From NCBI RefSeq assembly GCF_004011695.2, contig NC_082415.1, positions 682,001-746,000 on the forward strand: 64,000 nucleotides of DNA. The letters are read 5' to 3'. The first letter of the stretch is position 1. Each line of letters begins with the position of its first letter. The translations under genes were made by a program, and so were the position numbers. Of the stretch, positions 47,450 to 59,081 are shown piece by piece. This DNA comes from Ascochyta rabiei (Eukaryota; Ascomycota; Dothideomycetes; Pleosporales; Didymellaceae). The notes under the pieces were generated by a model. The model was not told where the DNA came from, searched no databases, and worked only from the letters and a program-made list of their open reading frames with translations.

Positions 47450-49577
47450 CCATGTCCGTGCGCGTGATGCACGGATTCGCGTAATGCACGCCAGCACCAA
47501 ATCACACTAAAACAGGGTGAGGCTATTGAGCCACCCACAACAGCTATTATCACAAGAAACTAAGGTGTAGTAGTAATTAATTGCTTGCGAAAAAGATGTA
47601 CTATTTAAATTTTGCTGGTAGTCTGACGTTGCGGCTACGTGTTGTAGTTTTGGGTGGAGGAGATAGGGGCCGCGCCGCAGGACTACTATCACTAACATTA
47701 CTATTTTAACCACATTTTTAACGCTTTTTTGGCTAGGTTGCTTATAAAGCTTTTCTCTTCCCCTTTTAGGACAGTTATGTAGCTTTTGCAGTGTTGCGCT
47801 CTTGTTATTAATGTTGCTTTTTAGCCTGCTGTTCGGCTTTTTGGATTGCTGCCTCAGCCTTCTCCTTCTCTCGCACCTCCTTGGCCACCTCTCTCGCCAC
47901 ACGCTTCTCCTCCTTCTCCTTCTCCTTAACAAGCTTCTTGGCGGCTGCTACTTCCTTACTAGTCGCTTTTCTAAGCCTCTCCTCTCTCTCCTCTTGTTGT
48001 TTTATCCTTTTACAGAAGCGTACTTCTCTTACTTTTAAAGGAGACTAAAACACAGCACTACTATAGTATTCCTTCTGTTATTATAGATCTAAGGTTTTGT
48101 TCTTCTTCTTATGCTTCTTCTACGTCTTTAACGTCTTTTTAAGGCCATCTACCTCGTGTTAGAGGAGTAAGGCTTTGACTGAGATGTGGTGGATCAATTG
48201 TCCCATCTTTTTAGCGTTACTGCTGCCCTAATCTTTAGCAACACGCCGCAACAACAACTCTATTTTAAGCCAATCTTTGTTACTGTAAACAGAGGATAAG
48301 CTCTTATCTAAATCTGAGGTCTCTAGTGTTTTGACAAAGTAGTAGAGGATAATGTTAGGTTTAAGTAGTTCTATACCTGTTGCCTTAAAGGACTTAAGTA
48401 TTAGCTTTTCTGTAAAGCTACTTACCTACACCTGCCAGAATAGTTAAAAGAAGTCTGCTCTTGTAATTAATAACTTATTTTAAGACTTATAGATCCACGT
48501 TATAAGTGCTTTTAAGTATGCTGTTAATAGAGGTTTAAACAGCACTATATTAAGTGGTTAAAGCGTCTAAGTTAAGTAAGGAGGTAACACAGCTAGGAGT
48601 ATCCTGTTGTTGTTACAATAGTTAATAAAATCCATTGTGACGTGTGATCTATAGCCATCTAAGATCAATAGCCACTATTAGCTTTGTGCCTTGTCCTTGG
48701 TGTAGCGATCAAACACCTGTTTAAGCTAGGCAAGGCCTATATCCCCATTTGACCACCCTAAGGCAGATAATGTAACCATCACAGAGTGTACCCCTAGTTT
48801 GATTTCGGCTACCCAGCCTGATTTGATAGTGTTTTTAGAGGACTTGTAGATAAGGCCTGGCAGCACTACTAATCTATTAGCACATACATATGCTATAAGC
48901 GTCTACTAATCCTAATTACTATCTTAGATAGATGATTTAACCTCTCCCTTTATCTATATACGCTTGCTAAAGACGTGTTTTATTCTACCTATAACTCTAA
49001 TTATAAAGCCCTTCTTATCTATATTGTATGTGTAGCAACTCTTAATAGAGTATTTAGAGATTTTGTGCTGCAGTAGTTTGAAATAGAGCTTGTATTTATT
49101 GTAGGAATCCGCATTGTAACGTTGGCGATCCATCCTGGTTGAGTAACGCGAGATGAGATAGATAGAGTACTTGTTAATAAAGCGCGTAACCCAGCTCTTA
49201 GAGACTAGATTTTAGGCTATTAGTAACGCAAAATTCTGGATTATCTCTTATGTAGGTAGTAAGTGACAGGTAGTAAGCAATTCTATGTACTTTACAAGCT
49301 CTATCTCCTGTTATAGCGTTAACTGTTGCTGGTTAATGTTCTTATTAATAGGAGCTGCGCAAATAGCTTAGTGCCTTTACAACAATGTAGATCTTATAAC
49401 ACTGTGTTTTTTTGCAACTGCTATATACGTGAATTGTTTGCCTAGCTTTAGAGCATCTATCTCTGCAAGGGCAGCCTCTATTGACATTGTGGCGTTGAGT
49501 TGTAGTATTGAGGAGATTGGTGTATTTTGGTGATCGCGTGCATCACGCGAATCCGTGCATCACGCGCACGGACATGG
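47450..49577 (-). mobile_element. Pogo-like DNA transposon, family A, better preserved copy (2128 bp)
   Basis: TA at both borders (47448-47449, 49578-49579). Ends begin CCATGTCCGTGCGCGTGATG, with a second CGCGTAATGC motif 17 bp on, and are inverted at the right. The minus strand carries a transposase relic from ATG 49487: an N-terminal helix-turn-helix ('MSIEAALAEIDALKLGKQFTY'-like start, in pieces), 'LVSKSWVTRFINKYS' and 'YNIDKKGFIIRVIGRIKHVFSK', which corresponds to the conserved 'NMDEKGF' block of CENP-B/pogo transposases. The C-terminus (about 47810-47960) is a Lys/Glu coiled coil. It has fewer stops than the copy at 42837. Confidence 0.88.
47520..49487 (-). pseudogene. Pogo-type (CENP-B/DDE_1) transposase relic
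   Basis: Coding relic of the element above. Pogo-type transposases bind the terminal repeats with an N-terminal helix-turn-helix and cut with a DDE catalytic core, inserting at TA. Several in-frame stops interrupt the frame. The exact C-terminal end is uncertain because stops begin near 47809 and similar sequence seems to continue. Confidence 0.75.
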
Positions 49578-49860
49578 TAATTATGCGGATTGCCTGATAT
49601 ATATCCAATGCCATACACCCCCGTGCCCTTTTAGCACGTGAACTGCTAGCATTAGATCCTCCTACCTCCCAGGTTACCGTGAACTGCGCACGCGAGCTCC
49701 TAGGTGTATTAGTAGCAAGGGATCAGAATAGTAATATAGGATTATTAGCGTAATCTATAGTGTATGCTGTACGTGCTGAACGCTCGCTTGTAGTCACCTA
49801 TCGCAGGTAGAATCTATACGAAATAAAAGCTCTACTTCAATCTACTGTAGTCAAATCACT

Positions 49861-50238
49861 GAGTACTCTATTGAGAGTCGCTACACATACAATATGGATG
49901 AGAAGAGCTTCATAATTGGAGTGGCGGGTAGATCAAAACAGGTGTTCAGCAGAAGGAATTAGGAGAAGGGGGAGGTCAAAACAATTCTCCAAGATGGTCA
50001 TAGAGAGTGGACTACACTCCTGGCATATACTTATGCCGATGAGAGTGCTCTGCCACCGAGCCTCATCTATCCAGCCGCTGGAGAGGACGTACAATCGAGC
50101 TGGGTTAAGAGTATAGAGCCAGGAAAGCACTCAGTTTGCTTTATTACGTCACCCTCTGGATAGACAAATGACGAAGTTGGCCTTGCCTGGCTTAAGCAAC
50201 TCAAGGGAAAGGAGCGGAAGGGTCAAATCGCGACTTGA
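49861..50238 (+). pseudogene. Fragment of a pogo-like transposase, little RIP damage
   Basis: Plus-strand reading gives 'YNMDEKSFIIGVAGRSKQVFS', 'QDGHREWTTLLAYTYADESALPPSLIYPA', 'SSWVKSIEPGKHSVCFITSPSG' and 'TNDEVGLAWLKQL', the DDE_1 core of a CENP-B/pogo transposase. Only two internal stops (TAG) occur before the final TGA. No terminal repeats were found nearby. It is related to family A but better preserved and differs in sequence. Confidence 0.75.
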
Positions 50239-51433
50239 AAGCGAGACCGCACAGAAACCTATTTCATAGAACTGCCCCGGCACAATCTAGGAGCGGCCTG
50301 ACTAACTTACTAACTTACTAACTTAGTGGCAATCAACCTGAACTGAGCATGTGGCCGCTTTTTGGGCATTGTACTTAAAGGTGTTGGAAAAGATGACTAA
50401 GCGGGTTTTTACAAACGGGTGCCAAGATCCTGCGCACAAAGGCTATCAATTCCAGCGGCATTCTCCTGGACAATTGTAGGCGCTATTGAAAGGAGGTACA
50501 TGCCTTACTAGCGAATACCCGGTGTTGTATGTTTTTTGCCCTTCTGCGCTTCGGTTCAAAACACCATATAATTGCGCATCTCGAATATATGGTCGGGTCA
50601 GGTTTTTGCTGACTTGACCAGCAGTCAGACGGAGATGATGCTTCTCAACTGTCATAGCCGAGGACCTTGAGCTCAAGGCCGATCAATTGTGGGGAGCGGT
50701 GGTCGGTTTATCCCTCCCGTGTTCTAGCCTCACTGCTACTAAGCTTTGGATCTGTGCTAATCACGCGTTTAAAGTGTTTCGCTTTGTTACTGGAGGGCTA
50801 CGCCATGTCTTCAGTGTGTTCACCCAATAGCTTTAACGCGGCACTTGTCAATTTGACATGCCGGCCGCGTTATGAGGCTGCATACTGTCATGACTTTACA
50901 GAGTAGGAAGGTACGACACTGGTCTTCCAGCCTTTCATCACTTGCACAAGCATTTTAGCACATCCACTACCCCCAGCGCTTTCCCCGCCAAACTCGACGT
51001 ACTTGCATGCTTGAGGCGAGTGGTTGTAGACAGCCTCGGCATGAGGCTGTGAAGAGGTTTGAGCAGTATCAGGGATGGGATGCATGGACGCCGAGCAGCG
51101 AGTTTCAAATGTGCCGTTTTATTTCATTTCTTCTCCGCATGACTAGGGATATAGGCAGCCATTGGACAGGTCTTGGACGAAGTTCCATTACAATAGTACC
51201 TGGCTGAGATTGATGTGCCGTTGCGGAAGACGCCCGAGGTTCAAGCGTGGCAGGTGATGCCAGTGTGCACTTCAGCGCATCTAATTGGTGTGTAGTCGTC
51301 TGAGTGTAGATCGACACGTTGATCATTGACCTAGCATACCTGATCAATTGGCATTAGGTAAACTCTTTTTGCTATGCCACGGTGAGTACACAGTGCCCCT
51401 ACCGATCAACCCACCCTCACTCGGCGAGGAAGG

Positions 51434-51439
51434 TATAAG
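51434..51439 (+). promoter_or_regulatory. TATA-like element of the cutinase gene
   Basis: TATAAG lies 115-120 bp upstream of the ATG, a normal distance for a fungal TATA box. Function is inferred from position only. Confidence 0.45.
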
Positions 51440-51553
51440 TACCAGCAACAGCACCCTCTGGCAAGATCATCAACCCGGCATCCTGTCGAAAAGCATATCT
51501 CACTTACCAATCAGCACCACAGCCAGTCTTGTACTCGTTACCTCTCGTTCAAA

Positions 51554-52311
51554 ATGCACGCCTCAACTCTCCTCTCCCTTCTCCCTCTCCTCGCAGTATC
51601 CTCCGCTGCCCCAATGGACGACGTCAAGCGCGCCGTATCCGCAAGCTGCCCCTCCTACACCATCATCAACACGCGCGGCACAGGAGAAGCCCAAGGACCA
51701 TCCGCGGGCTTCAGGACCATGAACGGACGCATAATTGCCGCGCTGTCCGGGGGCAAAATCTACAACACCGTCTACCCCGCCGGTGTCGACCAATACTCCG
51801 CAGCAGGGACCCAAGATATCATCAACAAGATTACCAGCACGCTTGCATCGAGCCCCAACGAGTGCTTCATCCTCGAGGGCTACTCCCAGGGCGCGGCGGC
51901 TACCGTCAACGCCATGCCGAGACTGACAGGCGCGAACCTCAATGCCGTCAAGGGTGTGTTTCTCATCGGCGACCCGGCGCACAAGGCTGGGTTGACGTGC
52001 AATGTGGACAACAACGGCGGCACGACGACACGCAACGTCAACGGTCTGTCTGCGAGGATTGGGACGACGATTCCGAGCAACTGGGTGTCCAAGACGCTCG
52101 ACGTGTGTATTCTCGTGAGTGCTTTTCTTCTACTCGACATGTTTACTCCAAGGCGGAGGAACAGCACACTGACAAGATACTTCAGGGTGATGGTGTATGC
52201 GACACTACGAACGGCCAGGGCATCAACGCACAGCATCTGCAGTACCCCAACGACACGCCCACGCAGAACCTGGGTACCAGTTATGTCACCAAGCAGTTGG
52301 GAGGCTCATAA
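51554..52311 (+). CDS. Secreted cutinase / CE5 esterase
   Basis: Predicted exons are 51554-52114 and 52186-52311, giving 228 aa. The 71-nt intron (GTGAGT...CAG, branch CTGAC) joins 'DVCIL' to 'GDGVCDTT'. Residues 1-19 form a signal peptide ('MHASTLLSLLPLLAVSSAA'). The CE5 alpha/beta-hydrolase core shows the nucleophile motif GYSQG (Ser111), the acid in GDGVC (Asp189) and a His in 'AQHLQYPND' (His204). Cys residues pair as in the family, including the C-X2-motif around Cys32 and Cys104. Family members hydrolyse cutin or short acyl esters, including acetyl groups on xylan; the 'IGDPAH' strand means an acetylxylan-esterase-like specificity cannot be excluded. Length is typical. It is the first host gene after the transposon-rich region. 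Confidence 0.9.
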
Positions 52312-53288
52312 ACTTACGAGTCGAGTTGGTGGTTGGTTTTTCTTTTCAACATCATGTATACATAGATATACATCACTTTGCATGCATTCTGCCATATGCA
52401 CACCGACATAATTTACGTGTGCTAAACCAATCCCTCCCACCCCTCTGTGCTCGCAAGACAATCTGAAATCCTCGAAATCTCCACATAAGCAGTTCCAGAA
52501 AGCGCCTCGTGACACTGTACCAACCACTTTGTCAGCCAGTGTTCAGAGCCTGGTGGCGAAAGCGGTAAACACATCCATCCCTGCGTGTGATCAATCTCAA
52601 AGCACTCGTGTAAACCAACCGCCTGTATTCTCTTCTTCACGACTGAAGTCACTGAACCAAGCAAGACAATCCTACCGTTTCGTTCTCACTCACCATGCAA
52701 CGCGACAAGACGTCGCGTAGGACCCCACTCTACGCTCTAATCACCAATCCTCTCTTTCTCTCCCTCTTACCACCAGGAAACGAGAGCGCATCGCCGGGCG
52801 TCGTGGTAGCCTAGTACGGAAAAGCACGGTTGTATTTCTTTCTGCTTCCCTTCACTGCCTCATTTTCTCTCTTCTCTCTTCTCTCTTCTTTTTTTTTCGT
52901 AAGGCTCCTCCCCAGCATATCCTCAATCGCGAAGAACCACCCTCCAGCGTCGACTTTCGCCGTGTCGAGCATACAAGTGCACTACCCAGAAGATAGTCCG
53001 CTATAGCCGATCGACAGAGCGGGTTGCGCGTGAGGATGAGTGAGTGAGTGAGTGAGTAGTTCATCAAGGGCTTTGAAGGTGAGTGATTGTGCAGAGCGGT
53101 CGAAGCAAGAAATCCGATTCCCCGCTTTGAAGAGAGGTTCGGTGTGTACTTCCAACACTCGTACAAAGCAAAGAGACTAGGGCAGGAGGCAAGGACGACG
53201 ATTGCTGATTTGACATCATTGCTCTATCCGCGCATGTACATCCACTATCTTCACCCTATCAAAAGTCTTTGTCGTTGTGTACAATCAT
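52312..53288. other. Intergenic, convergent 3' regions of cutinase and LHS1
   Basis: About 980 bp without a supported gene. A pyrimidine-rich CTCTTCTCTCTT tract at about 52866-52898 and a GAGT repeat at about 53037-53056 are the only visible structure. It should contain both 3' UTRs. Confidence 0.55.
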
Positions 53289-56200
53289 TTACAGCTCGTC
53301 GTGTTTGTCCTTGTTTCCGACGTAGTTCTTGTACTTCTCCGGATCCCACTTGACGCCTGCCTTCTCCAGCGCCTCCCTCAGCGCTTGCTCCGTTGGGCCG
53401 CCGCTACCAAACGAATCGACCTTTGGGCCTTCGTTCTCAATCTCTTCACGCTGGCGGTCAGCCAGAGCTTGTGCGTCTGGTTGCTCAGCCTCGGCCTCAT
53501 CCGCCTTAACGATGGGGGTTTCTGTTGGCTTCTCGGAGGCAGTGCTACTCTTCTTAGCCTTAGAGGGTTTCTTTGCCTTGGGCTTGGGTGTCGCCTTGGG
53601 CTTAGGAGGCTTGAAGTGCTTCATCTTCTTCATCATCATCTCCCTGACGACATCATCGAGTTGCTTCTTCTGGCTCTTGAGCTCGTCGACGGTGAGGACG
53701 GGCTCATCGTGGCCCTGAAGCTTGTTCTGCTTGGCCTGGGTCTCCTCGAGCCACTTCTTTGCCTTGGCTGTCGCCTCCTCGATCTTCATGCGGTCTTCCT
53801 CGGTGTAGATGGTTGGAACTTCTTCGATCTCGGGGGTCGCAGACGCAGAGGGGGCGGCTTCCAGGTCACCTTCCTCGAGATCATCGAGTGGGTCGACCGA
53901 GGGGGATGGCGAAGGCGAAGCAGAAGACTTGGATGCTGCTTCGGCGCTCTTAGAGCTGTACGTGACCTGCTCGGCAATCTGGTTGTTGATGAGTTCAAGG
54001 ACTTCCTTCATACCACCGATAGTCTCCTCGAGGTCGGTGACGGCGCGGGGGCGCTTCCAGGACTCGCGCCTACGACGAAGGACGGGGTTGACAATGTCCT
54101 CAAGCTCTTTGAGCTTGGCGCGAAGAGTCTTCTCGTCAGCGTTGGGGCCCTCGGAGTGGACCCAGTCGGAAGCATCGTTGAGCTTTGTCTTGAGCTCAGT
54201 GCGAGTCGCTTCGGTGCATACGGCAACGAAATCAGTATCGTCGAAGTAGTCGCGAGCACGGTAAGTGAAGGCTTCGAGCGAGTTGAGGACTTCCTCACGG
54301 ACGCGACGAGCCCTGTCAGAAGCATCGAAAGCGGCAAGTCTGTATATTGTTAATATGGTTATCTTGTGCAGTGCTGAATGTGGCTCTTACCTATCTTGCA
54401 TCTTCTTGAAGTCCTTACGGGCATGCTTTTCATAACCAAGCTGCCTAACGTCGTAGGTGATTGCAGACTTTACTATCTTCTTCTTAGGCTTTCCGTCGTC
54501 CGAGGCCTCAGCTGCCGCAGCGGAAGAGGACTTGGATCCCTTCGAAGACTTGGATGAAGACGAAGGCTTGGAAGCAGAAGCAGACTCAGAAGTGCTCTCG
54601 TCCTCCTTTAGTGCCTCCTGGTCCTTCTTACCGCCCATACCGAACAGGTTCTTGACGCCGTCCACAATGCCACCTTTGCTCTCATCAGTGGCTTCGCAAG
54701 TGACCCAAGCAGATGTGACTTCTGGAGTACCGGTGACAGGGCTCAGCCTGACCTGAACATAGTTGTTGAAAGAGTCGCGGTCGCAGCCATCGGTGTCGAT
54801 CAGCTTGGTGACAGTGCTGGTCAAGTTGAGGCTCTTGAACAAAAGGGTAGGCTCTTTGGTGTCCTTGCCACTGACGCGAGGGACGGACTGGTAGACGGTT
54901 AACTCGAACTCGCCCATCATGTTAAAAGGCAGGTCCTTGGTTGCGCCGAGCTTGGTGCTTGGAGTGAAGATATTCTTGTCATAGGTCTTGAGGTTGTGCT
55001 TGTACTCGATGCCATGGCTATAGCCCTGGGTATCGGAGTCGCGGATTTCCTTGACACGGAACGAGGGGCTCAACCCGGCAGCCTTGAAGGCTGCGCCAAA
55101 AACGGCGGCCTCGTCGGAGTTGACATTGGCCCTAATCTTGTCCTTACCAGCAACAGCCTCCAGGCGAGCTTGCACAAAGGGTGTGCGTGTAGCACCGCCG
55201 TGAATAATAATAGAATCGACATCTTCGACAGTCAGACCAGCAGCCTCCAAAGCCTTATGGATGGGACCATCAATACGGGCAGCAACGTCGGCTGTAAGCT
55301 GCTCGAACTTGGGGCGGTCGAGCTTGTACTTGAGATCGAGGTCCTCAAAGAGACCTTCAAAGAAAGCTTGGGTGGCCTGGTTGGCGCTGAGAACTTGACG
55401 GATCCTCTCAGCCTCCTTGAAAAGCTTCGCGGCGGTTCGTCCGTGGGTGTTGACTTTCTCAGCCGTGATGGAGGCGCTCTTCGCCGCGGGCAGGTCGAGG
55501 AAGGTGTTGACCATGTCGTCAACAATAAGCGAGTTCAACGCATCGCCTCCAAGTGTCCTGTCCCAGCTAGTTCCAAGGACGTTCACTTCCTGAACAGTCT
55601 TGTTGCGCTTGCCAACATCCTTGACAGACTTGCCCTGGAACTGCAGAACTGTCGCAGACGCAGATCCAGCACCCATGTCGAAGACGAGGTTGATCTCGGG
55701 CTTGCCTGGCTCCTTGCCGTTGACGGTGGGAAACGTCCTGCCGGTCGCGTAGTTGAGACCGACAGCCACGCCATCGCTGACAATGCTGAGGACTTTGAAG
55801 CCTGCGAGCTTCGCCGAGACCTCGAGCGCGCGCCTCTCCTCCACCGTGTAGAAGGGAGGAACCGTGAAGACGACATCTTGGACGTCGTAGCCGGTACCAG
55901 CCAGTACCTTTGCATTCTCGCGCACATTCTTGAGGACCATGGCCAGCACTTCCTCGACCGAAAAGCTCTTCTCCTCCTCAGCGGAGAAGATGCTGCTCTC
56001 GAAGCTGACCGTCTTGCGTCCTTCGGTGGGCGTGATGTGGAGCGCTGGATATCTTCCGCTGTAGACCTTGACCGCATCGCTGTCGCTCGAGACACCCAAG
56101 AGGTGCTTCAGGTTGGGGTATATGTCGCCGGGGAAGCGAGCCTGGAGGGCCATGGCGTCGGCGCCGTAGAAGCGCTCGGGAAAAGAACCTTGGGGGAGGG

Positions 56201-56438
56201 CACCGCTTTTGGAGGGCTTGAATGCGACGGCAGACGTCTCCTTTCGTCGCGAGTCCTTGGTGAGGACAATCTCAAGGGGAACGCCGGGCTTGACGAGGGC
56301 AGCCTTGATGTACTCGGTGCCCAGGTCGACGCCCAGCACAGCTGATGCGGCCGAGGCGGTCGAGGAGAAGAGGAAGAGGAGGCCGAGCAGCATGGTTGCC
56401 GGGGAGAGACTGTTTCTCCGGCGTCCGGGGGGCGCCAT
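53289..56438 (-). CDS. lhs1: Lhs1/ORP150-type ER Hsp70 chaperone
   Basis: Predicted exons on the minus strand are 56438-54391 and 54339-53289, giving 1032 aa. The 51-nt intron (GTAAGA...CAG) joins 'KKMQDR' to 'LAAFDASDRARRVREE'. A signal peptide ('MLLGLLFLFSSTASAASA') precedes the first ATP motif 'VLGVDLGTEYIKAA' at about residues 34-47. The second phosphate motif 'LVFDMGAGSAS' is near residue 253 and the adenosine motif 'IIIHGGATRTPF' near 413. The C-terminal half has acidic and Lys/Pro-rich segments and ends in KHDEL, an ER retrieval signal. Lhs1 is the nucleotide exchange factor of Kar2/BiP and helps protein import and folding. ATG 56438 is chosen because upstream in-frame codons are not signal-peptide-like. 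A plausible UPRE sits about 320 bp upstream. Confidence 0.94.
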
Positions 56439-57109
56439 GTTGTGTGGGGAGAGGGGTGCAGTGAGGTGGGAGGTGGAAGGTGGGAGGTGGAAGGCGTGAG
56501 AGAGTTGTGGTGTCGACGTGGAAGGCGCGAGGTGGGATGCCGCCAACAGAGCGGGGAGAGGATGGGTATCGAACACTAGCAGCCAGCAGACTCGAGACGC
56601 CAACTATCCAACAGAGGCAAAAGAGGCAAAATAGAGACTCTGGTTCAGAATGTGGAAACAGGCAGAAAGGTGTGCAGTACTGTGGTACACGCAGCGCGAG
56701 GGACAGGGACAAGGTGTTTCGGCGAGGTGTAGCTTAAATGATCGCCGGAGCTTCATGACACGCTGGCTCCAACCGTCAGTGAGAGGCCACATTGACATCC
56801 GGCCAATGCCAACCCTCACGAGTCACAGAGGCAAATTGCATCAATGCTTGTCAGGCTTAGGTTGGGTCTGCCTGAAACATGCCGCGGGCCATTTACTCTA
56901 TTTAGTGCGCTGTCTATTTGCTTCGATTTGATGCTGCTTGCTTCTGAGGCCGCGAGCTTTCTGACCAATCGGGGGTCTCTGTTCGCCGCAGCTGGCTGGG
57001 CACTGCTCCTCCAGAGCGCCCTGTCCCCGAATTGAGTTCGAGACAATGCTAGCAGACAGGATGTCCGCGCCCGCCCTGGTGACAACAGGGCAATATCTTC
57101 GGCGTCCGC
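56439..57109. other. Promoter region of LHS1 and 3' region of the sideroflexin gene
   Basis: Non-coding, 671 bp. Apart from the UPRE-like site I see no other clear element. Confidence 0.55.
56757..56765 (-). promoter_or_regulatory. Candidate unfolded-protein response element (CAGCGTGTC)
   Basis: On the gene's sense strand the site reads CCAGCGTGTCATG. The nine bases CAGCGTGTC equal the core of the yeast KAR2 UPRE bound by Hac1, in the same orientation. It is about 320 bp upstream of the LHS1 start. LHS1 is a known unfolded-protein-response target in yeast, so the placement is sensible. Confidence 0.5.
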
Positions 57110-58406
57110 TCAGATACCTCTGTTGAACTCAACCATGCCGCCCTTGCCGCCACGTGCGTGGAACTCAGGCTCTAGTGAAGTTGCGCTGACGCTCTCCCTC
57201 TGTGGGAACGCACCGAGCGCAAGCGGCAAGGCGAAGATGCTCGTCGCAAAGATCAATCCCAAGTTGATGGGCGTTGTCATCCTGGGCCTCTGCTTCAGCC
57301 ACTGTGTCTTCTGCAGCCTGACCAAGAGGAGAGGCGGCAGGACCATGATAGGCGTCGCATTGAGCACGCGACTGACAGCCGTCTCCCCCACTGCGATGGT
57401 CGCCGCCTTCTTACTCTTGCCTAGCGGCTTGACCTCCAAGTCACCCGTCTCCACGCGCTTCTTCTCTTCTTCGCTCAGGACAGGGAAGACGGGGATGCCG
57501 TGCTTGATCTCTTCGCCGCGCATCAGGAAGACGTTGAGCACACCGGCAAACGCGACAGCTGCGAAGGGGACGAGGCGGCCGGCGATGAGCTTGGCGTTGG
57601 GCGAGAGGCTCTTCAGGCGCGGAACAGCGGCATTGAGCCCATAGGCAACACCGCAGGACGCGCTGACGGCGAGGAAGTAGGACTTGACAATGGTCGAGGT
57701 CGCGAGCGGGGTGGCTTTGTTAGCGTTGGAGTAGTTGATGGCGACGTTGAGCGACTGGTTGGCTACTTGCCAGCCGAGTGTTCCTGCTGTCTGCGCCCTC
57801 TTAGCATTCCACCCTCCCTTTCCCGGTTGATGCGTGGCGTACCGTGAGGTTGGGCGTGAGCATGCCCCCGGTGACGACCAAGTTGGACAGCACAAAGGCC
57901 GACATGCGGAACGGTAGGAGGACTGGCTCGCCAGTGTCTTGCTTGCTATCAGCCCATCGTTCGTTCGTCGTCTTCAATGCCAGCTGCGCATACCAGGGTG
58001 GATCGTCGAGTCGATGATCTTCTTTGCGCTCCACAGCTCAGGCGTCATGTCCCTTGTTTTGCCCGTCTTGTACGCGGTGACGAGTTGTTTGGCATTTTGA
58101 AGGCCAGCAGAGGATGTGAAGAGCGTCCTGGACAGCGTGCGTGTGGTCAGCGGTGTGGTTTTGCAGGAGTCGCCGAACAGTGACAGTGTAATCGAAGCGT
58201 GCTTCAGGTGCACGTGCAGGCATAAACAGCAAGCCAGAGGTCGTGGACTCACCACACCCGAGCGTATCCGTCGTTGTATCAATCGTTGCGCAGCTGTCTC
58301 ACCTCGGGTCTGAAATATTGGCCGCATGCTGCACGCGACCCCAATATGTGCTGAGATCGAACTGAGAGCTCGGGAGATCGCGCGTACCAGGCAAAGAGGA
58401 AGTCAT
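57110..58406 (-). CDS. fsf1: Sideroflexin, mitochondrial carrier
   Basis: Predicted exons on the minus strand are 58406-58303, 58127-57994, 57937-57843 and 57790-57110, giving 337 aa with all phases consistent. The first intron is 175 nt, the others 52-56 nt; all are GT-AG. Splicing yields the family landmarks 'FDLSTYWGRVQHAANISDPRTLF' (in parts), 'AYKTGKTRDM', the signature 'HPDTGEPVLLPFRMSAFVLSN', 'NQSLNVAINYSNANKATPL' and the later helices 'INLGLIFATSIFALPLALG'. About five membrane segments are visible. Sideroflexins sit in the inner mitochondrial membrane; human SFXN1 imports serine for one-carbon metabolism. Substrate in fungi is not settled. It lies on the same strand as LHS1, 671 bp upstream of it. 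Confidence 0.92.
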
Positions 58407-59081
58407 AGCTGCGTATAATCGATCAATGCAGCTCACAATGGCACCCTCGTTGGCCGTGCGCGAGCTTCTTGTGTGATGTAGGTGGTAGAGTGCGCGTCGC
58501 TGCCGGCATCTTGGCCGTGGCCGCGAGTCGACAGAAAAGGCAAACGCTTCCAAACCACGCCACCCCAACTTGGGAAGAGGCAGCCGTGGTTCTAGAGATA
58601 TCTCACTGTAATCAGTTGCCACTGTGGTATCAGGCAAAAGTAGTGTAATTGCATACGAGCTGGCTCAGCTGCAAAGATTTGTTAATTACAGATTACTAAT
58701 CGAAGCAAGGGCCACACGTGTGATGTGTCAGCAGCATCCTTGGAGCTGATAGGTGACATTTGCTGACAGTCAGCTTTACAGCTTCGGCTTTCATTGCTTG
58801 TCACGCACGCACATACTTCTGCCGGATACCGCTGGGGTAGTACATGTGTAGACCACGCTGCTATGCTATCTAACCAAGGTATCTTCGTATTATTCTCTCT
58901 CAATCAAAACAAATGCGCGTAACACAAGGCGCTAACACAAGGCGCGTACATGCGATGTCGCTGAAAATCTAAGACAGCACCATGCGGGTGATGCATGCAA
59001 CGATGTGCAAAGTATCAAAACAAAACCAGAGGCACATGCTTTTTCGCTGATTCGGCCGTAAATGCCACATCGATGAAATCT
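58407..59081. other. Intergenic, sideroflexin promoter
   Basis: Non-coding, about 675 bp. Short direct repeat GGCGCTAACACAAGGCGC-like near 58928-58945. No ORF with a domain. Confidence 0.5.

Larger units (their letters stand above)
49580..51553. other. Relic DNA and promoter of the cutinase gene
   Basis: The left part holds the transposase relic described separately. A short CTAACTTA repeat lies near 50300-50325. No intact gene is visible from 50240 to 51550. The last part contains the cutinase promoter. Confidence 0.5.

Noticed and set aside
51563..51982. Minus-strand 139-codon ORF
   Set aside because: Antisense to the cutinase exon, which carries the catalytic motifs.
54996..56345. 449-codon open frame on the plus strand
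   Set aside because: It is exactly antisense to the ATPase-domain part of LHS1, and the minus-strand reading has all Hsp70 motifs. The antisense frame has no domain.
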